Source: Neorhizobium huautlense (GTDB lineage: Bacteria > Pseudomonadota > Alphaproteobacteria > Rhizobiales > Rhizobiaceae). From it: 64,000 bases of DNA. A program made the position numbers and the translations under genes. Below the pieces are notes generated by a model. The model saw only the letters and a list, made by a program, of their open reading frames with translations, was not told the origin of the DNA and ran no database searches. The stretch is from NCBI RefSeq assembly GCF_030811685.1, contig NZ_JAUSRF010000013.1, forward strand, positions 1-64,000, given 5' to 3'. Below are positions 1 to 10,397 of the stretch, one piece after another; the stretch's first letter is position 1, and each line of letters opens with the position of its first letter.

Positions 1-49
1 ATTGCCTCATTCGAACGCGGCCGGCAAACCCGGTGGTTCGCATAAAACA

Positions 50-76
50 AAACCCCGCCAAAAAATGACGGGGTTT
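50..76 (-). terminator. Intrinsic terminator downstream of hppA
   Basis: An 8-bp perfect stem (AAACCCCG at 50-57 with CGGGGTTT at 69-76) is followed on the minus strand by a T-rich run (TTTTGTTTTA). It lies just beyond the hppA stop codon and fits a rho-independent terminator for that gene. Confidence 0.65.
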
Positions 77-88
77 GTCAGCAGTCTG

Positions 89-123
89 AGCCCGCGAAAC
101 CTCTGGTCTCGCGGGCTTTTTTT
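89..123 (+). terminator. Intrinsic terminator for a plus-strand gene left of the window
   Basis: A 9-bp perfect stem (AGCCCGCGA at 89-97, TCGCGGGCT at 109-117) is followed by a plus-strand T run to 123. The T run points to a gene transcribed rightward from before the window, so hppA is probably convergent with it. Confidence 0.7.
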
Positions 124-142
124 CATGTCTGGGCGTTATCGC

Positions 143-2281
143 TCAATGCGCCAGCACGGCAAGCAGAAGCAGTGCAACGATATTGGTGATCTTGATTGCC
201 GGATTGACGGCCGGGCCTGCCGTATCCTTGTAAGGATCACCGACCGTATCGCCGGTGACGGAGGCCTTGTGGGCATCCGACCCCTTCAGGTGACGCTGGC
301 CGTCCTTGTCGACAAAACCATCCTCAAAGCTCTTCTTGGCATTATCCCACGCGCCACCGCCCGAGGTCATCGAGATTGCCACGAACAGACCGTTGACGAT
401 GACGCCCAGCAGTGAAGCGCCGAGAGCGGCGAATGCCGAGGCCTTGGATCCGGAAATCAGCAACACGCCGAAATAGACGATGATGGGTGCCAGAACCGGA
501 AGCAGCGACGGCAGGATCATTTCCTTGATCGCAGCGCGTGTCAGCATGTCGACGGCGCGGCCGTAATCAGGACGCTCCGTGCCCTGCATGATGCCGGGCT
601 TTTCGCGGAACTGGCGACGCACCTCCTCGACGATCGAACTTGCAGCCTTGCCCACCGCCGTCATTGCGATGCCGCCGAAGAGGTAGGGAATGAGACCGCC
701 GAAGATCAGGCCGGCGACGACATAAGGATTGGACAGGCTGAAGGAAATGGCGCCGACGCCTTCGAAATAGGGATACTGGGCGGCATTGGCGGCAAAATAT
801 TCAAGGTCGTTGGAATAGGCGGCAAAGAGCACGAGTGCGCCCAGACCCGCCGAACCGATGGCATAACCCTTGGTAACGGCCTTGGTGGTGTTACCGACCG
901 CATCGAGCGCGTCGGTGGCCTTGCGCACTTCCGGCGGCAGGCCCGACATTTCGGCGATACCGCCGGCATTGTCGGTGACCGGGCCAAAAGCATCGAGCGC
1001 AACGATCATGCCGGCCAGACCGAGCATGGTGGTGACGGCAATGCCGGTGCCGAACAGGCCGCCAAACTGGTAGGTGGCGATGATACCGCCGCAGATGACG
1101 ATGGCCGGCAGAGCGGTCGATTCGAGTGAGACGGCCAGACCCTGGATGACATTGGTGCCGTGACCGGTGACCGAGGCCTGCGAGATCGAATTGACCGGGC
1201 GCTTGTTGGTGCCGGTGTAATATTCGGTAATGACGACGATCAGCGCCGTGACGATGAGGCCGACGATGCCGCAGATGAACAGGTTAGCCCCGGTGATCTC
1301 CTTGCCGGCGACGGTGCCGATGGAACCCCAGCCGATGGTGAAGGCAGTGGCGGCGGCAAGGCCTGCAATCGACAGGACGCCGGTTGCGATCAGGCCCTTG
1401 TAGAGCGCTCCCATGATCGAGCCATTGGCGCCGAGCCGCACGAAGAACGTGCCGACGATGGAGGTGAGAATGCAGACCGCGCAGATGGCGAGCGGATACA
1501 GCATGGCGGCGGCAAGCGTTGGCGTGCCGGTAAAGAAGATGGCGGCCAGAACCATGGTGGCGACCACGGTGACGGCGTAGGTCTCGAACAGGTCGGCGGC
1601 CATGCCGGCGCAATCGCCGACATTGTCGCCGACGTTATCGGCAATGGTTGCCGGGTTGCGCGGATCGTCTTCCGGGATACCGGCTTCAACCTTGCCGACA
1701 AGATCACCGCCGACATCCGCCCCCTTGGTAAAGATACCGCCGCCCAGACGAGCGAAGATCGAGATAAGAGATGCGCCGAAACCGAGCGAGACGAGCGCAT
1801 CGATGACGGTGCGCGAACCGGGGTCATGACCGAGGGCACCCGTGAGAATGGCGAAATAGATGGCAACGCCGAGAAGCGCCAGGCCCGCCACCAACATGCC
1901 GGTGATGGCACCGGACTTGAAGGCGATGTCGAGACCGGCGGCAAGGCTTTGTGAGGATGCCTGCGCGGTGCGGACGTTGGCGCGCACCGAGACATGCATA
2001 CCGATAAAGCCGGCAAGACCGGACAGGACCGCGCCGATGACGAAGCCGAATGCGGCCAGACCGGACAGAAGCAGCCAGACAAGAACGGTTACGACCGCAC
2101 CGACAATGCCGATGGTGATATACTGACGGGTGAGATAGGCTTGTGCGCCTTCGCGAATATAGCCTGCGATTTCCTGCATGCGGGCATTGCCCTGATCCGC
2201 GGCGAGAACCGATCGTGTCGCCCAGACGGCGTAGACGATCGACAGAAGTCCGCAGATGATTACCCCTGTAAGCACTGTCAT
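143..2281 (-). CDS. hppA: Membrane-bound proton-translocating pyrophosphatase (H+-PPase), K+-independent type
   Basis: The 712-aa polytopic membrane protein hydrolyses pyrophosphate and pumps protons across the cytoplasmic membrane. Seen: an N-terminal membrane segment, the acidic substrate loop [20 protein letters not shown] followed by [19 protein letters not shown], and a second Asp-rich loop ([18 protein letters not shown]) near the C-terminus. [10 protein letters not shown] near residue 460 carries Lys where K+-dependent members have Ala, which in this family marks the K+-independent subtype. Length is normal for the family. It has its own terminator and about 240 bp separates it from the upstream MFS gene. 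The name hppA is the usual rhizobial symbol. Confidence 0.97.
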   Translation of the reverse strand: MTVLTGVIICGLLSIVYAVWATRSVLAADQGNARMQEIAGYIREGAQAYLTRQYITIGIVGAVVTVLVWLLLSGLAAFGFVIGAVLSGLAGFIGMHVSVRANVRTAQASSQSLAAGLDIAFKSGAITGMLVAGLALLGVAIYFAILTGALGHDPGSRTVIDALVSLGFGASLISIFARLGGGIFTKGADVGGDLVGKVEAGIPEDDPRNPATIADNVGDNVGDCAGMAADLFETYAVTVVATMVLAAIFFTGTPTLAAAMLYPLAICAVCILTSIVGTFFVRLGANGSIMGALYKGLIATGVLSIAGLAAATAFTIGWGSIGTVAGKEITGANLFICGIVGLIVTALIVVITEYYTGTNKRPVNSISQASVTGHGTNVIQGLAVSLESTALPAIVICGGIIATYQFGGLFGTGIAVTTMLGLAGMIVALDAFGPVTDNAGGIAEMSGLPPEVRKATDALDAVGNTTKAVTKGYAIGSAGLGALVLFAAYSNDLEYFAANAAQYPYFEGVGAISFSLSNPYVVAGLIFGGLIPYLFGGIAMTAVGKAASSIVEEVRRQFREKPGIMQGTERPDYGRAVDMLTRAAIKEMILPSLLPVLAPIIVYFGVLLISGSKASAFAALGASLLGVIVNGLFVAISMTSGGGAWDNAKKSFEDGFVDKDGQRHLKGSDAHKASVTGDTVGDPYKDTAGPAVNPAIKITNIVALLLLAVLAH

Positions 2282-2524
2282 TCGTTTTTCCTCTCCAAAA
2301 AACGCAACGCCAAAAATGCATTAGGTATGGGCCTGAAAAGGCCGGGCGCCAAAACCCTCCCCTCCCAAGGACGGCTGTGCAGCGCGACCGCGAGATTGCT
2401 GCGCGGGCGCGAGTGCGTCAAGCCCCGCCTCACAACCGTCCGAGAACGGACGCATGATGCTAGTTTCGCTATGGGACGGTGTCGTTGACGATCATCAGGA
2501 TTTTGCGCGCTGCGACAGTGAGGC

Positions 2525-3763
2525 TCAAGCGGCCGACTGGCGGCTCTGCAGGCGCAGGAGATTAAGCACGAGCAGAAGGCAGACAATCGCCACCGGCCAG
2601 ATGACGAGGTTCATCACCGACCAACCATAGGCGGTAAACACCTTGCCGGAGGAGAAAGACGACGCCGCGACGCAGGCGAACAGGATGATATCGTGGAAAC
2701 CCTGCACCTTGTCGGCTTCCGCCGGGCGGTAACTGGAGGCGACAATGGCGGTTGCGCCGATGAAACCAAAATTCCAGCCGATGCCGAGCAGCACCAATGC
2801 CCCCCAGAAATTCCAGAGTTCAATGCCCATATGGGCGATGACCGCGCAGGCCATGAGGATGAAAAGCCCTGACATCACCAGCTTTTCAGCACCGAAGCGG
2901 GTGATCAGCATGCCGGTGAAAAAGCTCGGCGCGAACATGGCGAGCACGTGCCACTGAATGCCGAGCGTCGCCATTTCAGTCGGGAAACCACAGCCGATGA
3001 CCATGGCAAGCGGCGCGCCGATCATCACGAAACTCATCAGAGAATAGGTGCCGATACCGCAGATCATGCCGGTCATGAACCGCGGCGTGGCGACAATCTG
3101 CCGCAGGGGACGGGCCTCTTCCGCGTGTTCGGCCGCAGCTTTCGGCGCCGGAAGTTTCAGGAAAAACAGGATACCGATCGCAAGAATCGCCAACGGCACG
3201 ATGGCGAGGAAAGTGCCGGCAAAGGTGAAGGGCTCGAAAACATCCTTGGCCCAGATGGCAAGCTGCGGACCGATGACGGCGGAGATGACCCCCGCCCCGA
3301 GAATCCACGAAATCGCCTTGGCCTTGAAGAATGATGGAGAAGCATCGGCGGCGGCAAACCTGATTTTTTGCGTGAAGCCGCTGCAGGTGCCGATGAGGGT
3401 GAGTGCTGCGGCAAACAGCCAGAAATCGCCGCGGAACAGAGCGATGGTGGCCAGCGCACCACCCATTGCACCAATGACTGCACCGAGCATGAAGGCTTGC
3501 GGACGTCCGAGCATTCGGGCGAGGAACGCGATGAGCACCGCGCCCAAAAGCGTGCCGGCATTAAAACCGGTGACCGGCAGCGTGGCGAGCGACTTGTCGA
3601 GGCTCAGGAGCTGGTAGCCGGCAAGCGAGCCGATCGAAATGGTAAGCGGCGCGACGGACCCCAGAATGGCCTGCGCGACGGAGAGAATGAGGACATTGCG
3701 TCTGGCGGTTTTCAGCTGCCCTTCAAGGCCATGTGAAGGCGCGGTTGCCCCAGACGCATCCAT
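2525..3763 (-). CDS. MFS transporter, 12-TM
   Basis: A 412-aa protein with about twelve hydrophobic segments and a central charged loop near residues 195-210, as in the major facilitator superfamily. The loop after TM2 (FLARMLGRPQAFMLG) is an MFS-like conserved loop. The substrate cannot be read from the sequence. It begins 15 bp after the nusB stop on the same strand, so it is probably co-transcribed with ribH-nusB. A drug or metabolite exporter is as likely as an importer. Confidence 0.85.
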   Translation of the reverse strand: MDASGATAPSHGLEGQLKTARRNVLILSVAQAILGSVAPLTISIGSLAGYQLLSLDKSLATLPVTGFNAGTLLGAVLIAFLARMLGRPQAFMLGAVIGAMGGALATIALFRGDFWLFAAALTLIGTCSGFTQKIRFAAADASPSFFKAKAISWILGAGVISAVIGPQLAIWAKDVFEPFTFAGTFLAIVPLAILAIGILFFLKLPAPKAAAEHAEEARPLRQIVATPRFMTGMICGIGTYSLMSFVMIGAPLAMVIGCGFPTEMATLGIQWHVLAMFAPSFFTGMLITRFGAEKLVMSGLFILMACAVIAHMGIELWNFWGALVLLGIGWNFGFIGATAIVASSYRPAEADKVQGFHDIILFACVAASSFSSGKVFTAYGWSVMNLVIWPVAIVCLLLVLNLLRLQSRQSAA

Positions 3764-3778
3764 TGTCTTCTTCCCTGC

Positions 3779-4258
3779 TTATTTCCTGGTGTCGCCCCGG
3801 ATCTGCTTGGCGAGACGGTCGAGAACCGCGTTGACGATCTTGGGTTCTTCACCCTCGAAAAAGGCGCGGGCGATCTCGACATATTCCGTTACGATGACGG
3901 CGACGGGGACGTCCTTGCGTTCGATCAATTCGAACGTGCCGGCACGCAGTGTCGCACGCAACGTGGAATCCAGACGCGACAGCGGCCAGTCTTCCTGCAG
4001 CGCGGAACGCAGCATCGGGTCGATCTTTTCCTGATCGCGGACCACGCCCGACACGATCGAGCGGAACCATGAAGGATCGGCCTTCAGGTAGGTGTCGCCG
4101 TCGAGCTCCTGGCCGAGACGATGCGCCTCATATTCGGCAACGACTTCAAGCACGCCGGTGCCGCCGATATCCATCTGGTAAAGCGCCTGAACGGCGGCGA
4201 GACGGGCAGCACCACGCTGGTTTGCCGGTTTGACCGGATGTTCGTTTTCACGTGTCAT
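3779..4258 (-). CDS. nusB: Transcription antitermination protein NusB
   Basis: The 159-aa protein matches NusB: an N-terminal [16 protein letters not shown] helix that binds boxA RNA, and the C-terminal signature [18 protein letters not shown]. NusB with NusE/S10 binds boxA in rRNA leaders to prevent premature termination. The gene starts 4 nt beyond the ribH stop and is followed closely by the MFS gene. A ribH-nusB pair is the standard arrangement in alphaproteobacteria. Confidence 0.97.
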   Translation of the reverse strand: MTRENEHPVKPANQRGAARLAAVQALYQMDIGGTGVLEVVAEYEAHRLGQELDGDTYLKADPSWFRSIVSGVVRDQEKIDPMLRSALQEDWPLSRLDSTLRATLRAGTFELIERKDVPVAVIVTEYVEIARAFFEGEEPKIVNAVLDRLAKQIRGDTRK

Positions 4259-4262
4259 GATG

Positions 4263-4715
4263 TCAGCCCGCCAGCTTTTCGCGAAGGGCGATCATGGTGA
4301 GCGCGGCGCGCGCGGCAAAACCGCCCTTGTCCTTTTCCGAACGGCGCACGCGAGCCCAAGCCTGCTCGTCGTTTTCGACGGTCATGATGCCGTTGCCGAT
4401 GGCAAGCGATTCCGACACGGCCATATCCATCAGCGCACGCGAGGATTCATTGGCAACGATATCGAAGTGATAGGTCTCGCCGCGGATGACCATGCCGAGC
4501 GCGACAAAACCATCATAATGGGTGCCGCCATTGTCGGCACCATCGAGCGCCATGGCAATCGCCGGCGGAATTTCGAGCGCACCGGGAACGGTGATGACAT
4601 CATAGGTGGCGCCGGCGGCGGTGATGGCGGTGGTTGCGCCATCGAGCAGCGCATCGGCCATATCGTCGTAAAAACGCGCCTCGACGATCAGAAGATGAGG
4701 GTTTTCCGTAGGCAT
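4263..4715 (-). CDS. ribH: 6,7-dimethyl-8-ribityllumazine synthase
   Basis: This enzyme condenses 5-amino-6-ribitylamino-uracil with 3,4-dihydroxybutanone 4-phosphate, the penultimate step of riboflavin synthesis. Seen: [11 protein letters not shown] (substrate-binding loop), [18 protein letters not shown] with the catalytic His, and a C-terminal helix ending AREKLAG-like. I place the start at the ATG of [15 protein letters not shown] (150 aa). An upstream in-frame extension is possible, but its composition does not resemble the family. There is no FMN riboswitch in the 190 bp upstream. Its usual neighbours ribD and ribE lie about 12.6 kb away on the same strand. Confidence 0.96.
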   Translation of the reverse strand: MPTENPHLLIVEARFYDDMADALLDGATTAITAAGATYDVITVPGALEIPPAIAMALDGADNGGTHYDGFVALGMVIRGETYHFDIVANESSRALMDMAVSESLAIGNGIMTVENDEQAWARVRRSEKDKGGFAARAALTMIALREKLAG

Positions 4716-4840
4716 TTGCGATGTCCTGATAATGAAGGCGACGCATAAGCGCCGCGAATTGGCCGGGTCAAACCATGTCGGGCCGGGAATGGCAAGCCTT
4801 TTTAGCCATGGCTGCCCCGTGCTCTCTGCATGCTTGCGCT

Positions 4841-4858
4841 TTGCCAAGGCGTTGGCAA
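4841..4858. other. Short inverted repeat between lprI-like gene and ribH
   Basis: TTGCCAA at 4841-4847 and TTGGCAA at 4852-4858 form a perfect 7-bp stem with a 4-nt loop. No T run follows on either strand. It could be a weak terminator for the lprI-like gene or a ribH leader hairpin. Confidence 0.35.
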
Positions 4859-4905
4859 GGGGATTTCAGCCTCATGCCTGTTCGGTTTTCAAACGCGCAT
4901 CCGGC

Positions 4906-5292
4906 TCAGTATTCACCATCGCGAAACTGCTCCAGTTGCTTGATCCGCGCCTCGATCGTCTGCGCGCGGCAGGCCGGAAAATGGATGACTTGCCCTTCCC
5001 GGCCGAAATCGCCATTGGCGAAAAAGTCGCATGACTTTTCCTTGTAGGCGTTCCACAGCCTTTGTTCGGCCAGCATGTCCTTCTTGCTGGCGTCTTCGAG
5101 GTTCGAATAGACCTCCTTCCATACCGCGTTCAGCTTCGCATCGGCGCGCGCCACCCATTCACCGCCGCATTTTCCAAAACCCGGATTGGTGCCATCGGCC
5201 TCGGCCATGCATTTGTCGTAAAGGTCATCGCCCGCGGCATAGGATGCCGGAGCAAGGAACAGGAGGGCGAGCAGAAGCTTCTTCACGTGCAT
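4906..5292 (-). CDS. Secreted LprI-N domain protein (DUF1311-like)
   Basis: A 128-aa protein with a clear signal peptide (KKLLLALLFLAPASYAAG, cleavage near residue 20). The mature part has the small Cys-containing helical pattern of the lysozyme-inhibitor LprI N-terminal/DUF1311 family: YDKCM, KCGGEW, LNAVWKEVYSNL, EQRLWNAYKEKSCDF and FPACRAQTIEARIKQLE. It is expected to be periplasmic. Lysozyme inhibition is known only for a few members and is not shown here. It lies upstream of ribH on the same strand with a 190-bp gap. Confidence 0.8.
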   Translation of the reverse strand: MHVKKLLLALLFLAPASYAAGDDLYDKCMAEADGTNPGFGKCGGEWVARADAKLNAVWKEVYSNLEDASKKDMLAEQRLWNAYKEKSCDFFANGDFGREGQVIHFPACRAQTIEARIKQLEQFRDGEY

Positions 5293-5492
5293 TTTTCCGA
5301 AATTGATGAAGGACGGTCCCTCGGTAAATGGATGCCGAAAGCCGTGATGAAAGGGGCGCTCAGCGAAATTATACGACGGATTTTTACCCTATCGCACAGT
5401 GGCAACCGGATTATCGTTGCAGTGCCATCGATCAGGCGACTATGACCGCAACATTTCAAGATTGCGGACATTCATTTCGAAAGGAAAACAGC

Positions 5493-5831
5493 ATGATCGT
5501 GTGGAGTGGCCTGGGCTTTCTGGTGCCGGCTATCGCTTTTGGCATATGGGTGATCATGAACCTGATGGTTGACGGCATTTACGGCGATGGCGCCGATGCG
5601 GAGCGTGTCGTGGCATCGGCCATCGCCCTGCTGCTGGCTGCGCCGGCCATCTGGTTCAGCGGCAAGGCGCTCGAAAGCCCTGGCCGCCTGGTCATCGACA
5701 AGGAGACTGGCGAGGAAATGATCCTCAACGGCCCGCGCCATACGTTGTTTTTCATTCCCATGAAATACTGGGCTTTCCCGGCCATCGCCGGCGGCCTCTT
5801 CGCCATCGGTGTCGCGCTGTTCGGTTCCTGA
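5493..5831 (+). CDS. Small two-to-three TM membrane protein, unknown function
   Basis: A 112-aa protein starting at the ATG of MIVWSGLGFLVPAIAFG, preceded by AAGGA at 5481-5485. Hydrophobic segments lie at about residues 4-24, 37-55 and 88-110, with a soluble stretch (SPGRLVIDKETGEEMILNGPRH) between. I do not recognise a named family beyond small conserved proteobacterial membrane proteins. It is transcribed toward nrdF and separated from it by a strong bidirectional hairpin. Confidence 0.7.
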   Translation: MIVWSGLGFLVPAIAFGIWVIMNLMVDGIYGDGADAERVVASAIALLLAAPAIWFSGKALESPGRLVIDKETGEEMILNGPRHTLFFIPMKYWAFPAIAGGLFAIGVALFGS

Positions 5832-5913
5832 TTGCGCTTGGCGTTGAGCGGCAGCGAATTCCGGTCAGTGAGTTGCGGGAATTCTGCCGCGATGACCACC
5901 GCTAAAACAAATG

Positions 5914-5943
5914 CGAGGGCGCACCGGATGCGGTGCGCCCTCG
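5914..5943. terminator. Bidirectional terminator between a membrane protein gene and nrdF
   Basis: A perfect 13-bp stem (CGAGGGCGCACCG at 5914-5926 with its complement at 5931-5943) has a GATG tetraloop. Plus-strand flank TCTCGTTTTC and minus-strand flank CATTTGTTTTA are both T-rich, so it probably serves both convergent genes. Confidence 0.75.
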
Positions 5944-5990
5944 TCTCGTTTTCGCAGCCGTTCAAGGCTGGCTGAAATCGGTTTTCTTCC

Positions 5991-6995
<1,005 letters not shown>

Positions 6996-7051
6996 TCAGC
7001 AAGGCCGACACCCGCAAGCGCCATAGACGTTGCGGGTGGCTGGCAGCGAAA

Positions 7052-9178
7052 TCAAAGCGCGCAGGATACGCAGCCCTGCACTTCCGTGCCGGTCAGCGCC
7101 ATCTGGCGAAGGCGGATGTAGTAGATGGTCTTGATGCCCTTCTTCCAGGCGTAGATCTGCGCCTTGTTGATATCGCGGGTCGTCGCGGTATCGCGGAAGA
7201 ACAGCGTCAGCGACAGGCCCTGGTCGACGTGCTGGGTGGCCGCCGCATAGGTGTCGATGATCTTCTCAGGTCCAATCTCGTAGGCATCCTGATAATAATC
7301 GAGGTTGTCATTGGTCATGAAGGCAGCCGGGTAATAGACGCGGCCGATCTTGCCTTCCTTGCGGATCTCGATCTTGGACACGATCGGGTGGATCGAGGAG
7401 GTCGAGTGGTTGATGTAGGAGATCGAGCCGGTCGGCGGCACAGCCTGCAGGTTCTGGTTATAGAGCCCGCCTTCCATGACGGCAGCCTTCAGCTTCGCCC
7501 AGTCTTCCTGGGTCGGGATGTGGATGCCGGCCTTGTCGAACAGTTCGGCTACGCGCTCGGTCGCGGGCTTCCACTCCTGCTCGGTATACTTGTCGAAATA
7601 TTCACCGGTGGCGTATTTCGAGTTTTCAAACCCCTTGAAGCTCTTGCCGTTTTCGACGGCGAGCAGGTTGGAGGCGCGCACCGCGTGATAGGTCACGGTG
7701 TAGAAATAGATATTGGTGAAATCGACGCCTTCTTCCGAACCATAGAAGATTCGTTCGCGGGCGAGATAGCCGTGCAGGTTCATCTGGCCAAGGCCGATGG
7801 CGTGGCTGTCGTGGTTGCCCTGTGCGATCGACGGAACCGAGGTAATGTTGCTCATCTCGGAAACGGCGGTCAGAGCGCGGATCGAGGTTTCGATCGTCTG
7901 GCCGAAATCAGCACTGTCCATCGCGGCGGCAATGTTGAGCGAGCCGAGATTGCAGGAAATGTCCTTGCCCATCTTGGAATAGGACAGATCGTCGTTGAAC
8001 TCGCTCGCTTCGCTGACCTGCAGGATTTCCGAGCAAAGGTTGCTCATGGTGATGCGGCCGGCGATCGGGTTGGCGCGGTTCACCGTGTCCTCGAACATGA
8101 TGTAGGGGTAACCGCTTTCGAACTGGATCTCGGCGATAACCTGGAAGAAGTCGCGTGCCTTGATCTTCTTCTTCTTGATGCGGCCGTCCTCGACCATTTC
8201 CTGATACTTTTCCGTCACCGAGATTTCGGTGAACGGTACGCCGTAAACGCGCTCCACGTCATGCGGCGAGAACAGGTACATGTCCTCGTTGTTGCGGGCG
8301 AGTTCGAACGTGATGTCCGGAATGACCACGCCGAGCGACAGGGTCTTGATGCGGATCTTTTCGTCGGCGTTTTCGCGCTTGGTATCGAGGAAGCGCATGA
8401 TGTCCGGGTGGTGAGCGTTGAGGTAGACGGCCCCTGCCCCCTGACGCGCACCGAGCTGGTTGGCGTAGGAGAATGAGTCTTCCAGAAGCTTCATCACCGG
8501 GATGACGCCGGAGGACTGGTTTTCGATCTGCTTGATCGGCGCGCCCATTTCACGAAGGTTGGTGAGCGACAAGGCCACACCGCCGCCGCGCTTGGACAGC
8601 TGCAGCGCCGAATTGATCGAGCGACCAATCGATTCCATGTTGTCTTCGATACGCAGAAGGAAGCACGAGACGAGCTCGCCGCGCTGCTTCTTGCCGGCAT
8701 TGAGGAAGGTCGGGGTTGCCGGCTGGAAACGGCCGGAAATGATCTCGTCGACAAGTTCGCGGGCATGCTGCTCGTTGCCGCGGGCAAGCGCCAGCGCCAC
8801 CATGCAGACACGGTCTTCGTAACGCTCGAGATAGCGTTTTCCGTCAAAGGTCTTCAGCGTGTAGCTGGTGTAATATTTGAACGCGCCGAGGAAGGTCGGG
8901 AAGCGGAACTTCTTGTCATAGGCGTGGTCGAACAGGTCACGGACAAAATTGAACGAATACTGGTCCAGAACCTCGCGCTCGTAATAGCCCTCGACGACGA
9001 GGTAATCGAGCTTTTCGCGCAGGTTATGGAAGAAGACCGTGTTCTGGTTGACGTGCTGCAGAAAATACTGCTTGGCCGCCTGCCGGTCCTTGTCGAGCTG
9101 GATATGGCCCTGCTCGTCATAAAGGTTCAGCATGGCGTTGAGCGCGTGATAATCGAGCCCGGTTTCAGCCGTCTTCAT
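7052..9178 (-). CDS. nrdE: Class Ib ribonucleoside-diphosphate reductase, alpha (catalytic) subunit
   Basis: A 708-aa catalytic subunit that reduces NDPs to dNDPs. Seen: [27 protein letters not shown] with the first active-site Cys, [11 protein letters not shown], the radical-transfer region near the C-terminus and the terminal VQGCVSCAL with the swinging thiol pair re-reduced by NrdH. The start is fixed at [17 protein letters not shown] because it overlaps the nrdI stop in an ATGA; the longer upstream frame runs through nrdI. Operon order is nrdH-nrdI-nrdE-nrdF. Confidence 0.98.
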   Translation of the reverse strand: MKTAETGLDYHALNAMLNLYDEQGHIQLDKDRQAAKQYFLQHVNQNTVFFHNLREKLDYLVVEGYYEREVLDQYSFNFVRDLFDHAYDKKFRFPTFLGAFKYYTSYTLKTFDGKRYLERYEDRVCMVALALARGNEQHARELVDEIISGRFQPATPTFLNAGKKQRGELVSCFLLRIEDNMESIGRSINSALQLSKRGGGVALSLTNLREMGAPIKQIENQSSGVIPVMKLLEDSFSYANQLGARQGAGAVYLNAHHPDIMRFLDTKRENADEKIRIKTLSLGVVIPDITFELARNNEDMYLFSPHDVERVYGVPFTEISVTEKYQEMVEDGRIKKKKIKARDFFQVIAEIQFESGYPYIMFEDTVNRANPIAGRITMSNLCSEILQVSEASEFNDDLSYSKMGKDISCNLGSLNIAAAMDSADFGQTIETSIRALTAVSEMSNITSVPSIAQGNHDSHAIGLGQMNLHGYLARERIFYGSEEGVDFTNIYFYTVTYHAVRASNLLAVENGKSFKGFENSKYATGEYFDKYTEQEWKPATERVAELFDKAGIHIPTQEDWAKLKAAVMEGGLYNQNLQAVPPTGSISYINHSTSSIHPIVSKIEIRKEGKIGRVYYPAAFMTNDNLDYYQDAYEIGPEKIIDTYAAATQHVDQGLSLTLFFRDTATTRDINKAQIYAWKKGIKTIYYIRLRQMALTGTEVQGCVSCAL

Positions 9179-9588
9179 TGGCTTCTCGAAGTTTGTCGCG
9201 TCCAAAATCGTTCCAATCCGTGTCTGACGTTGTCGACATCTTCCTGAGTGCCCAGAAGCTCGAACTTGTAGAGATAAGGCACCTGGCACTTGGCGGAAAT
9301 GATGTCACCGGCGATGCAATAGCCTGCGCCGAAATTGGTGTTGCCCGCGGCAATCACACCGCGAATGTTGGATCTGTTGTCCGCATCGTTCAAAAAGCGG
9401 ATCACCTGTTTTGGAACGGCGCCCTTGTTCTCACCGCCGCCATAGGTCGGCACGATCAGGACATAGGGGTCGCGCGCGGCGAGCGTCTCTTCGCTTCGGA
9501 TCGGAATACGCCGGGCCGTGAGGCCCAGCTTTTCCACGAAGCGATGGGTATTTTCCGACTTGGAGGAAAAATAGACGATCTCGCCCAT
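9175..9588 (-). CDS. nrdI: Flavodoxin-like NrdI, activator of class Ib reductase
   Basis: The 137-aa flavodoxin-fold protein supplies oxidant to assemble the Mn2-tyrosyl cofactor of NrdF. Seen: [19 protein letters not shown] (FMN phosphate loop), LIVPTYGGG, and the [17 protein letters not shown] motif. It overlaps nrdE by 4 bp (ATGA), a sign of translational coupling, and lies 12 bp downstream of nrdH. Confidence 0.97.
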   Translation of the reverse strand: MGEIVYFSSKSENTHRFVEKLGLTARRIPIRSEETLAARDPYVLIVPTYGGGENKGAVPKQVIRFLNDADNRSNIRGVIAAGNTNFGAGYCIAGDIISAKCQVPYLYKFELLGTQEDVDNVRHGLERFWTRQTSRSQ

Positions 9589-9600
9589 CGCCCTTCAACC

Positions 9601-9822
9601 TTAAGAGAGCGAGCTGATCATGTCAGGGCGGAAACCGGCCCAGTGCTGCTCACCGGCGATGACAACCGGCACCTGACGATAACCGAGGCCCTGAACGAGC
9701 TCATAGGCATCCGCATCGGCGGAAACGTCGATGATCTTGTAGTCGATGCCCTGACGGTCGAGCGCGCGGGTAGTCGCGGTGCACTGAACGCAGGCAGGCT
9801 TGCTGTAAACGGTGATGTTCAT
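9601..9822 (-). CDS. nrdH: Glutaredoxin-like protein NrdH
   Basis: The 73-aa redoxin donates electrons to NrdE. Seen: NITVYSKPACVQCTATTRAL with the CVQC redox site at residues 11-14, and the C-terminal WAGFRPDMI motif typical of NrdH. The start is MNITVYSK, preceded by AGGATCC; an in-frame longer version lacks similarity. It is first in the nrdHIEF operon, about 450 bp downstream of a predicted promoter with a NrdR box. Confidence 0.96.
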   Translation of the reverse strand: MNITVYSKPACVQCTATTRALDRQGIDYKIIDVSADADAYELVQGLGYRQVPVVIAGEQHWAGFRPDMISSLS

Positions 9823-9860
9823 AATGGATCCTCGTGTCAGATAGGCATGGACAGGCATTC

Positions 9861-9879
9861 GGACATCCGCCTGATGTCC
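9861..9879 (-). promoter_or_regulatory. Hairpin in the nrdH leader
   Basis: GGACATC and GATGTCC form a perfect 7-bp stem with a 5-nt loop, 39 nt upstream of the nrdH start. No T run follows. It may stabilise the leader or affect translation; function is inferred only from position. Confidence 0.4.
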
Positions 9880-10267
9880 GTTGGGTAACTTACTAGGAGA
9901 GAAAACGGTCGCTACCGGGCGCTTACACGCCCATCATTCGCGTTGGCATCGATCGAAACTCAAGAACACAAAACTTCACTCCGAAGCATTTCATGCGAGA
10001 GCATTCCAGGCACAGCGCAAGCGATATCATTCCGCCTTTACGCGACCTTTCGGACCCCCGCCCGTGGACTTTCGTTACAAGACCGGCATCCTGCCCTGCT
10101 GGCCCGAGCTTCCGGCCTGTCGCCCGACGCATTACGCGCCCGAGACCGGTCGATCATTGCTCACCACTGCAGGTACAGGGACGAAACAGGCATCATACAG
10201 CCCATCATAGGCAGCACTTACCGTGTTTCCGCCTCAGCCTTCGATCATAGAATCGAAACGGCCTCGA

Positions 10268-10283
10268 ACACTATATATAGTAT
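10268..10283. promoter_or_regulatory. NrdR box upstream of nrdHIEF
   Basis: ACACTATATATAGTAT matches the NrdR-box consensus (ACACwATATATwGTGT) at 15 of 16 positions. It overlaps the predicted -10 of the nrdHIEF promoter, as expected for repression by NrdR when dATP is plentiful. NrdR is itself encoded in this window at 19106-19585. NrdR usually binds two boxes about three helical turns apart; only a very weak second candidate is visible about 31 bp downstream on the minus strand. Confidence 0.8.
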
Positions 10284-10305
10284 AGAAGGTGAAAATTTCG
10301 TCAAG
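10273..10305 (-). promoter_or_regulatory. Predicted nrdHIEF promoter
   Basis: On the minus strand TTGACG is followed after 16 bp by TACTAT. The -10 element lies inside the NrdR box. The start codon of nrdH is about 450 nt downstream, giving an unusually long leader if this is the only promoter. Confidence 0.55.
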
Positions 10306-10397
10306 AATTATGAGCACCTTCCTGCAAAAACTCTGGGGATTTTAATCAAAAATCCGCGTTTGACGGAATTTCAAATGCTTAGCGCCACACGGCTGCC

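Larger units (their letters stand above)
9880..10397. other. Non-coding region between tdk and nrdH (nrdHIEF promoter and long leader)
   Basis: About 575 bases lie between the nrdH start and the tdk stop. The tdk-proximal part holds a predicted promoter and NrdR box. The remaining roughly 385 bases would be transcribed leader. I looked for a cobalamin riboswitch and a protein-coding gene and saw neither. Phrases such as GGGCAGGATGCCGG on the minus strand recall RNase P RNA, but the rest of that RNA is absent. Confidence 0.6.

Noticed and set aside
1..142. Plus-strand open frame at the window's left edge
   Set aside because: It contains two terminator hairpins and runs antisense into hppA, so it is not a gene.
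2275..2281. CTGTCAT at the hppA start
   Set aside because: It is the complement of the start codons ATG ACA G and has no second repeat, so it is not a PHO box.
4716..4905. FMN riboswitch upstream of ribH
   Set aside because: The conserved RFN-element stems and loops are not present.
10081..10200. RNase P-like phrases on the minus strand (GGGCAGGATGCCGG and TAACG, GGGCGGGG nearby)
   Set aside because: The order does not match rnpB and the GAGGAAAGTCC and ACAGAAA elements are absent. Probably chance in a GC-rich leader.
10237..10252. Second NrdR box 31 bp from the first
   Set aside because: Only about 5-6 of 16 positions match, no better than chance.
9880..10260. Cobalamin riboswitch in the nrd leader
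   Set aside because: No B12-box-like sequence could be found on either strand, and class Ib reductase does not need B12.
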